Positions 57,399-64,000 of a DNA stretch of 64,000 bases are shown piece by piece. The position numbers and the translations under genes are program-made. This DNA comes from Dromiciops gliroides (taxonomy: Eukaryota > Chordata > Mammalia > Microbiotheria > Microbiotheriidae), in assembly GCF_019393635.1 (NCBI RefSeq), contig NC_057862.1, positions 266,056,441 to 266,120,440 on the forward strand, in the 5' to 3' direction. The notes below the pieces were generated by a model, which was not told the DNA's origin, did no database searches, and saw nothing but the letters and a program-made list of their open reading frames with translations. Each line of letters opens with the position of its first letter. Positions within the stretch are counted from its first letter, which is position 1.

Positions 57399-58018
57399 CT
57401 AATTGTTTTGCGGCTTCTTCCTCTTTCTGGGTCAATTTAGGCTGTACCGGGGGCATAGTGGGAATCAGGAGAAGCAGTCTTTCAAATTCAGTCAGAATTT
57501 GTTCTTCCAACCCAGCCTCCTTTGCTACCTCATCAGCGAGCCGATTTCCCTGTGCTTCAAACGAACTCCCTCTCTGGTGCCCTGGGACATGTACTATTGC
57601 TAGTTCCTCAGGTAGCAACAAAGTCTGCAAGATCTGTTCCAGCAACTCAGGATGAGCCACAGTTCCTCCTCTGCTGGTTACCATTCCCCTTTCTTCCCAG
57701 ATTTTCCCAAAAATGTGGGCTACACCCCAAGCATACTTAGAGTCAGTATATATATGGTCCCTATTCCTTTTCCCACCAAAGAAAGGGCTTGTTTTAGAGC
57801 GAAAATTTGCAGGTCTGAGCTGACCAGTTTCCTGGGAGTCGACCTTTTTCCAGGATTGCCTGTTTGTCTCCATCTATGATGGCATATGAGTTCCTTCGAG
57901 TACCTCGAACCACTCGAGAAGAGCCATCAATAAAAAGTTTTAATCCAGTGTTAAGGGGACTCTCATGCAAGTCCTCTCTTGCCTTAGTTTGATAATCTAT
58001 GAGTTCAAGACAAGACAC
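57337..58018 (-). pseudogene. pol: pol: RNase H and trace of integrase start
   Basis: Two overlapping frames (58018-57794 and 57873-57337) together hold an RNase H domain. The first has FIDGSS with the first catalytic aspartate. The second has IYTDSKYAWGVAHIFG, then VHVPGHQRG and GNRLADEVAKEA. A frameshift lies near 57800-57870. The second frame then runs about 60 residues into the linker that precedes integrase and stops at the env leader. The HHCC zinc-binding and DDE catalytic domains of integrase are missing, a deletion of about 1 kb. Confidence 0.88.
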
Positions 58019-58353
58019 GTGTGAGAGAGTTCTTGAGTTTGGGTAGAGGCAGGAGTAGTGAGGAACAGGGCAGGGTTAATGTTATGGTCTAAGGACAGGA
58101 CAAGATCGTCCTTCTCTAATAAGATGGCCTCATATTTTAAAATGTGGGAATCAGTCATCCATCTGCCTGCCTTCTGTTGTAGGATGGTTCAAACCTGGTG
58201 TGGGGTGCTCACTATCAGGTTTCCCCCTAAAGTCAGTTTCAGGGCCTCCCCCACCAACAGTGCAGTTGCTGCCACGGCTTGTACACAATTTGGCCAGCCT
58301 CTAGCACCTGGATCCAGTAGTTTAGATAGGAAGGCCTCCGGTCTCCTTGGTCC
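58019..58353 (-). pseudogene. pol: pol: RT connection region, decayed
   Basis: The sequence continues the reverse transcriptase past an in-frame TGA just after GVLAQVW. It has RRPEAFLSK-like sequence but several stops, before the RNase H frames begin. Confidence 0.7.
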
Positions 58354-59343
58354 TCACCACACTTGTGCCAACACACCTAAGGCTGTCCCTGACTCCACAT
58401 TAACAAACAGATGAAATGGCTTTTCTAATGATGGGAGGGCCAGAGCTGGTGGGGAATAAAGGGTTTCTCTTAGAGTTTCCCAGGCCTCCTGGTCCTCCAC
58501 AGTCCACTCGAGGCGGTTGGGTGCCTCGTCCAACAGGTGTTTAGACAAGGGTTTAGTTAACTGAGAATAGTTCAAAATCCATAGTCTACAATACCTGACC
58601 AGTCCTAGGAATTTTCTCAATTCTCTCTTAGTCAAGGGAGTACTAAGCTGTAATATTCCCTGAATTCTGGACAGGTCTAGCTCTTTCTTCCCTTGGCTGA
58701 GAAGGTGACCTAAGTACTTGACAGTTGGCTCAGCAAACTGTAACTTCTTTTTAGACACTCTCAATCCTTGGGAGCCCAAAAAGTTCAGTAGCTGGATGGA
58801 GGCATTTGCCAGGTCCTTTCTGTTCGGTCCACTTAGTAACAAGTCATCTACATACTGGAGGAGAGTGACTCCCCTGGGTTTAGGATAGATTTCCAACAAC
58901 TGTTCCAGAACTTGTCCAAAAAGATTGGGGGATTCCGTATATCCCTGTGGGAGGACACACCACCGAAATTGTTGCTTCCTTCCAGTTTCAGGGTCCTCCC
59001 ACTCAAAAGCAAAAATGTCTCTGCTGTCAGTGTGGAAAGGAACTGCCCAAAAAGCATCTTTTAAGTCAATTACTGAAAAAAAAAACTTGTCACCCGAGGG
59101 GATTTTACTCATGATGGTATAAGGGTCTGGCACCATGGGATGAGAGGATAGAACAATCTTATTTACTTCTCTTAAGTCCTGTACCAGTCTGTAAGTCCCA
59201 TCACCTTTGCGAACGGGGAGTATAGGGGTGTTATAAGGGGATTGGCAAGGCTCTAGGAGCCCATCCTCAACCAGTCCTTGAACGATTGGCTTCAGACTTT
59301 TTCTACCTTCTAAACTTATAGAGTATTGTCGAACCCGAGCCAC
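58354..59343 (-). pseudogene. pol: pol: reverse transcriptase, 329-codon open stretch
   Basis: This is the best preserved part. Fingers and palm are present: VQDLREVNK at about residues 54-62, VIDLKDAF at 91-98 with the first catalytic aspartate, LPQGYTESPNLFGQ at 131-144, and YVDD at 164-167 with the other two aspartates. The LGHLLS and FLGLVRYCR segments of the thumb/connection follow. Length and motifs match the gammaretroviral group. The frame ends at a TGA before the RNase H, and the upstream protease is in another frame. It is translatable on its own only as a fragment. Confidence 0.92.
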
Positions 59344-59608
59344 CTGTCGGGGTTCTCTGAGTTGTATTTTTTACTGGTTCTATAAGCATTCTTCCCCGGT
59401 TCCATGGACCCACCCAAACATCCCCCCTAATTTTCTCCTCCTCCTCTTTTCTTAGAAGAAGAATCCTTTCTTCTGGAAGGCTTGTCAGTATTTGATCTCC
59501 CTGAATCCTGATATTCACCCCTAATTTAGTTATCAAATCCCTACCCAAGAGGTTAACACCGGCCTCAGGAACCACTAGGAAAGAATGCACAAACTGTCCA
59601 ATTTTCAA
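59303..59608 (-). pseudogene. pro: pro: protease C-terminal part
   Basis: HSFLVVPEAGVNLLGRDLIT contains the conserved LLGRD block near the end of retroviral protease. It is followed by a linker to reverse transcriptase. Upstream, in the same area (59609-59760), the frame is broken and the catalytic DTG(A) motif is not visible, so the protease active site is lost. It overlaps the RT frame by about 40 bases in a different frame. Confidence 0.8.
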
Positions 59609-59914
59609 AGGTTCAGAGAAAGGGACTGCAAATCTTTCCCCTTTCTTCTATTTAGTAGTACTAACTTCACTCAAATTCTGATTCCTGGGAACTGCTACCT
59701 TGATTCCCTGAACAACCATATCTCTCTGATCTCTCATATGCTGTAAATGATCTTCTTATTATGGTCCCACCCTGGATCCTGGAGGGGGAATTTTTGGTCT
59801 CCAGGTATTCCTCCCCTGGGCCCTGGGGGATGAGTATCCTCCCAAATTTACATGGCTGACCTAATCTGGCCTCTCTCTTCTGGAGAAAAGAGGTGTGTAA
59901 AAATGGACATTTAC

Positions 59915-60217
59915 TCAGACCAAGTATATATATTGGGGCCCAGAAACTGGTCTAGCTGTTCTGCCAGACCGGTGGGATCTTCTAACAGGTTTTTCATATC
60001 CTTTTTGAAAGCTCTGATTTCAGAGCTGCTCAATGGGGCATTTATATAACCAATCTGCCCCTCCCCCAGAGGAACCCCCCGAAGGGGATAGAGCCTGGAA
60101 CGGTTTTACTTAAAGGGAAGATTTAACTGGTCTTGTATCAATTGCTTAACCTCTCTGCTGCCCCCCTTCCCTGGAATTTTGGGATATATTTCCCCTGGAG
60201 TCTCCTCAGGGTGCTTC
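59915..60217 (-). pseudogene. gag: gag: p12/capsid start remnant
   Basis: After stops near 60218 and 60115 the same gag region continues with a proline-rich stretch and a capsid-start-like segment (GEGQIGYINAPLSSSEIRAF) to a TGA at 59915-59917. Most of capsid and the nucleocapsid zinc knuckles are missing between here and the protease; only PPPG-like sequence near 59790 hints at the end of gag. Confidence 0.65.
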
Positions 60218-60670
60218 TCAGGGGTATCTTTTCTTGTCGGCCGGAGGGAGGGAAGAAAGAGGGTCCCATTCTTCTGACAGAACACCCTCCCCTTCCTTGT
60301 CAGTTTCTCTATGGACTTTTATTTCGGTTTCTCCCCCTAAGCCCCCCTCTTTAACTATCATAACCTTAATCCCTCTGGGCAGCCATAAAGCTGCATAAAG
60401 ACTCTCTTCCCAGCTACAATCCTTTTTCCCATTTACATAGATATTTAATGCCTGGCACACCCACAATTCCTCAGATCCGAATATTGGCCAGGTGACAGCA
60501 GGTCCCTTAATGGTTTGTCCTGCCCAGACCTGACAACAGTACCATATCATCTTTTCTTTATCAAATTCTGGTCCCTCTAGGTCATCCCAGTTATTCAATT
60601 TGTTACCAAGAGAGCTATCCTGGGGTACCACCGGTAATCGGGTCTTAGATTTGGATTTAGCCTGTCCCAT
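60218..60670 (-). pseudogene. gag: gag: matrix region
   Basis: The likely start is the ATG at 60668-60670, giving MGQAKSKSK. Glycine at position 2 fits N-myristoylation, and the basic residues that follow fit a membrane-binding matrix. The frame is open upstream to 60817 as well. Later residues (CSWEESLYAALWLP) are matrix-like and then become acidic and proline-containing before a stop at 60218. The chosen start follows known gag style rather than length. Confidence 0.75.
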
Positions 60671-61403
60671 CTCTCTCGCCAGTATCTTGGGGTAGCAGCC
60701 TTCGTTCTGAGCTCCACGCGTCGGGTCAGAAGCCGCCCCCTCACCTGATCCAGACCTGACACTTTTCCTGGAGGTTCTTCCCTTACATGTCAGGGAAGGG
60801 GCTTTGGTTGGGAGCACCGAACAGAGACCTCAGTTTCGCTTCCCAGAGGTTCAGACCCACATCGTCGCTCACGCAATCAACGCTAGGAAATGCTTACTTC
60901 TCTGGTACCACTCTCAACCCACATCTCCCTCATCAGAAGGGAATGACTGATTCACTCCGGAAGGCAGAGTCCTTAGTGGGGTCCCGCTCTTAGCAATAGG
61001 TCATCCAGGTATAATTCCCCTGGCAGGATTCCCACCGGAAAGCCCTATGAGTTAGGACCCCAGAGTCAACTTCCTTCCCTCACACACACACATTCACTCA
61101 AGAATCTCTTTGTCCGGTCCCTCCGCCCAAAGTCAATTTCCCCTTCTGGGACATTTTCAGCCAACCAGGATCACCTCCATCCCGGCTCCGTGCACGAGAC
61201 TTACGTGGCCCTCATGCCAATTCCCAGTCAATTCTTACCTGACCTGTTGCTGCTTTGATGTCCTTGCTCCCCAGTCCCTATAGCTTGGATCTCAGCCGCC
61301 AACTCCACAGGTCACGGAGGGTCAGGAACGAAAAGGCTGCCTTAAAAGGAAGACAGGGGCCCCCCTTTTCTCCCGAGCTCCATGACCACTGGAGGGGGGG
61401 GGG
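60671..61403 (-). other. 5' leader of the provirus
   Basis: About 730 bases between the primer site and gag, GC-richer than the host DNA. Presumably splice donor and packaging region. I cannot point to either with confidence. Confidence 0.55.
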
Positions 61404-61421
61404 ATCCGCATCACGGCACCA
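61404..61421 (-). other. Primer binding site, tRNA-His-like
   Basis: Minus-sense TGGTGCCGTGATGCGGAT lies two bases after the LTR end. It differs at two positions from the tRNA-His-type site TGGTGCCGTGACTCGGAT known from HERV-H-type elements. Confidence 0.75.
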
Positions 61422-61423
61422 AC

Positions 61424-61963
61424 TGAGTGGAATGGGAAGTACACCCACTGACCCCTGTAATAGAGACTCCAGGAGAAAGGAGGCCAAAACATTGATTTTA
61501 TTTCTTTTGAAAGAAAGGTGCACCACACTCACTGGGACAACCAGGAGGTGTGACACACCGGGATTAGGTAAACCAAGCAGTTTTTATACTCTTTACAGAC
61601 ATCTAATTTGAGCAAAATGCAGTAATTGGGTTCAGCAATAAATCATTCTCCTGGAATGTTCAGCGATAAGTCTCTCTCTCTCTTGGGTTGTTAGATTATT
61701 TTGTAAAATTTTCTGTTTCTGCAACAATCTATCATGTCTACATAATGTCTCGGTGCAGACTCTATGAAGCAGTTTTTAAGTTGATAAGCCTATATTTAGA
61801 AAGGGGGATAGTAGCTTCCCATTATTGCCTCTCTCTAGAGAAAAAACAGAAAGAGAGAAATAGGGGGCTCTAAGGGGCTTTAAGACTTTGAGATCAGATC
61901 ACTAGGCCGAAGGGGGGGGCACTTTCCATCTCAGTGGAGGGTCATATCCCTATGCCCCTCTCA
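61424..61963 (-). repeat. 5' LTR of the provirus
   Basis: Same termini as the 3' LTR. It contains TCTCTCTCTC where the other has a shorter run. Followed on plus by the TACT target copy. Confidence 0.92.
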
Positions 61964-61967
61964 TACT

Positions 61968-62225
61968 CATGATAAAAAAAATGCTATCTACCTATAAAGA
62001 GAGAATTGATAAACTCTGAGTACAGATTGAAGCATGCTTTTTTCACTTTATTTTTCTTGCCCCTTTCTGCCTGCAAAATAGGCTAATATGGAAATATGTC
62101 TTGCATTATTTCATATTTATAATTAATATATTCCTTGCCTTCTCAGTGGGGGAGGACATACAGGGAGGAAGAGAATTTGGAACTCAGCATTTTAAAAAAT
62201 GAATGTTAAAATACAAAAAAGAAGA
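61968..62225 (+). mobile_element. L1 3' end, right part
   Basis: CATGATAAAAAAAATGCTAT continues the L1 interrupted at 55701. Then GAGTACAGATTGAAGCATGC and GGAACTCAGCATTTTAAAAA with an A-rich tail. Confidence 0.9.
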
Positions 62226-62500
62226 AAATGGGAGGAAATGTTTCTCCATTATAGTTAATGAGAATTCTTGGTTTAGGTAGTTTACCATTTTGAAGAAAAG
62301 TCCATTTATTCTTATGCTTTCTGAAGTTTTTAACAAATATTTTTTCAAGTTTTTTTTTACATCTTGTGATTTATTAAAATTTTAATGTATTATTATGGTC
62401 TATTATTATAGTATTCACAGTGTTGAAATATCTCTTCCTGGTATACAGCCAATTTTATCAATAGGAGACAGTATTTTTAATATTTTCTTGTAGACTTTAC
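62226..62500. other. Unassigned AT-rich region
   Basis: Resembles decayed L1 interior in reverse (TTTGAAGAAAAGTCCATTTA). Not assignable. Confidence 0.3.
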
Positions 62501-62847
62501 TAATAGTCAACACAAATTTATTAAATGTCTACTATGTGACAGGAGTGGTACTAAACATTGGAGATACAAAGAAAGGCAAAAAAAAGTCTCATTTCTCAAA
62601 AAACTCACTCTAATCAGGGAGACAACCTGTAAACAACTATCAGCAAACAAGATTTATACAGGATAAAATTGGGGATGATCTCAGAGGGAAGACAAATTAA
62701 GGACCTGGAAAGAGTTCTGGCAGGAGGTGAGAAACTTAATGGTTGGTTAAAACTTGAAGGAAAGCAGGGAAGCCAGAAGATAGAAATGGGGAGAGAAATA
62801 GTGTTTGTGTAGGTGTGACGTGGTCAGACCTGTGCTTAAAGAAAATC

Positions 62848-63216
62848 AGTTTGATGACTAATATGGAAATATGTATAACTTGATTGTACATGTATTTGTA
62901 ATTGTATCTGATTGCTTGTTGTCTTGGGGAGAGGGAAGGGAAGAGACGGGGAAAATTTGGAACTCAAAATCTTACAAAAAATAATGTTGGGGCAGCTAGG
63001 TGGCGCAGTGGATAAAGCACCCACCCTGGAGTCAGGAGTACCTGAGTTCAAATGCAGCCTCAGACACTTAACACTTACTAGCTGTGTGACCTTGGGCAAG
63101 TCACTTAACCTCAATTGCCTCACTAAAAAAAAAAATGTTGAAGATAATCTTTACAATTAATTGGAAAATAAAATAAAATAGTACCAAAAAAGAAAGAAAG
63201 AAAGAAAGAAAGAAAA
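62848..63216 (+). mobile_element. L1 3' end nested in the L2
   Basis: TAATATGGAAATATGTATAA to GGAACTCAAAATCTTACAAA, then (after the SINE) AAGATAATCTTTACAATTAA and a tail grown to (GAAA)n at 63190-63216. AAGAAAATCAGTTT and AAGAAAACCAGTTT at the two ends are the target copies. Confidence 0.88.
62989..63131 (+). mobile_element. Marsupial SINE nested in the L1
   Basis: GGGGCAGCTAGGTGGCGCAG head, full body and poly(A). AAATAATGTTG and AAAAATGTTG flank it. Confidence 0.94.
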
Positions 63217-63900
63217 CCAGTTTTACAGTCAAGGACAGATTGGAACAGGGAGAAACTTGAGGCAGGAAGACTAACTAGTAGGGTATTTCAGTAGTCCAAG
63301 TGTGAGGTGAAAGAAGGCCTGTACCAAGAGTAGTGGCAGTGGCAGTGGAGAGAAGTAGGTATATACTAGAGATCAAAACAAAGATTGAAAGAACAGAATT
63401 TGGTACCTTGGCACAAATTTGGCAATTTGGCACAGAGTGAGAGCTCCAAGTTGTTCAGTGTTATTTCATGAATTTTTTTTAAACCTTGTGCTGTTTCGAT
63501 TTGGAAGATGAGAGAGAGGAAGTGAGAATGACACAGTTTGTGAGCATGGGTGACTGGGAGGATGGTGGGTACAGTAATAAGAAAGGAAGAGGAAAGGTTT
63601 AGAGGTAATAGGTAATGAATCCAGTTTTGCATATGTTGAGTTTAAATGACTCTGGGACTTCCAGTCAGGTAAGTAAAAAGAGAACCAGGTGAAAGCAGTG
63701 CTGTGAAAAACCTAGAGAATAAAAAAGAGGGTATTAAAGGCTTCAGAAAGGTCAAGAAGAATGTGAGAAAAGGCCATTAGATTTGATAATTTTAAAGATC
63801 TTTGGTAACTTTGGAGGGAACAGTTTCAATTGAATGATGAAATTGAAAGTCAGACTTAAGAGTTAAAGAATAGAGTGAAGAAGGAAGTGGAAAAAACCTT

Positions 63901-64000
63901 TAAAGATGGTCTTCACAAAGACTTTAGCCACAAAAGAAGAGAGATATAGGATAATGGCTAGCAGTATTGGATGGATCAAGTGAGCCTTTTTTTAGGGGAA
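63901..64000. other. Unassigned end of window
   Basis: May still be L2. No feature assigned. Confidence 0.3.

Larger units (their letters stand above)
55698..61967 (-). mobile_element. Defective class I (gamma-like) endogenous retrovirus
   Basis: A complete two-LTR provirus on the minus strand, from LTR 61424-61963 to LTR 55702-56238. The 4-base target duplication TACT is at 55698-55701 and 61964-61967. The order on the minus strand is LTR, primer site, gag, protease, reverse transcriptase, RNase H, envelope, purine tract, LTR. The length of 6.26 kb is short for a gammaretrovirus because most of capsid and nucleocapsid, most of integrase and much of envelope are deleted. Stops and frameshifts break every gene. 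LTRs differ by about 17-18 substitutions plus several small indels by eye, near 3%. The empty site inside the L1 can be seen across the duplication. No functional virus is expected. Confidence 0.93.
62505..63900 (-). mobile_element. L2 LINE, minus, interrupted by L1 and SINE
   Basis: CACAAATTTATTAAATGTCT, GGAGATACAAAGAAAGGCAA, CTCACTCTAATCAGGGAGAC and GGTCAGACCTGTGCTTAAAG (to 62845) resume at about 63217 with CCAGTTTTACAGTCAAGGAC, GTATTTCAGTAGTCCAAGTG and TGTTGAGTTTAAATGACTCT. Confidence 0.82.

Noticed and set aside
61255-61611. 118-codon plus-strand frame at the provirus edge
   Set aside because: Antisense of LTR and leader; the same residues recur from the other LTR at 55647-55883.

Overview
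The window looks like a marsupial nuclear genome: AT-rich, no operons, no complete host gene, and packed with transposable elements. The clearest signature is about twenty copies of a tRNA-like SINE whose head reads GGGGCAGCTAGGTGGCGCAG. It occurs on both strands, often with target-site duplications, beside many 3' ends of one marsupial-type L1, older L2-like LINEs, and MIR-like SINEs. The species cannot be settled from sequence alone.

Layout. 1-4155: an LTR end, a SINE, an LTR-like block with a TATA box and duplicated upstream modules, and a GC-richer stretch with an exon-like unit. 4156-7855: a complete, very young LTR element with two 356-bp LTRs that differ at one base, a 4-bp target duplication, a tRNA-Arg-like primer site and a polypurine tract; no pol is visible. 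7856-23315: L2-like LINEs, SINEs, an L1 with 5' UTR, ORF1 and partial endonuclease, a solo LTR of the young family sitting inside a SINE, and another related LTR. 23316-25390: mostly unique DNA. 25391-28100: an internally deleted, half-LINE-like L1 carrying a SINE. 31400-32650: a GC-rich, repeat-free stretch that is the best candidate for a host promoter. 32650-35030: unique, intron-like DNA. 35030-55000: L1, L2 and SINE fragments, heavily nested. 55702-61963: a complete but defective gammaretrovirus-like provirus on the minus strand, inserted into an L1 3' end. 61968-64000: the rest of that L1, then an L2 holding a younger L1 that holds a SINE.

How the parts work together. The L1 machinery probably mobilised the L1 ends and most of the SINEs. 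The young LTR element has no visible enzymes and would need an autonomous relative. The minus-strand provirus has lost most of capsid, most of integrase and much of envelope, is split by stops and frameshifts, and has LTRs differing by roughly 3% by eye; it is not expected to make virus. Its reverse-transcriptase stretch is still open for 329 codons with its catalytic motifs.

The most interesting candidate is the young LTR element at 4160-7851, because its internal protein (two hydrophobic segments followed by a proline-rich region) is not a recognisable retroviral protein and its recent mobility is clear. Host coding content is weak: two exon-like units are proposed at low confidence. Boundaries of old repeats are approximate, since no alignment could be run.
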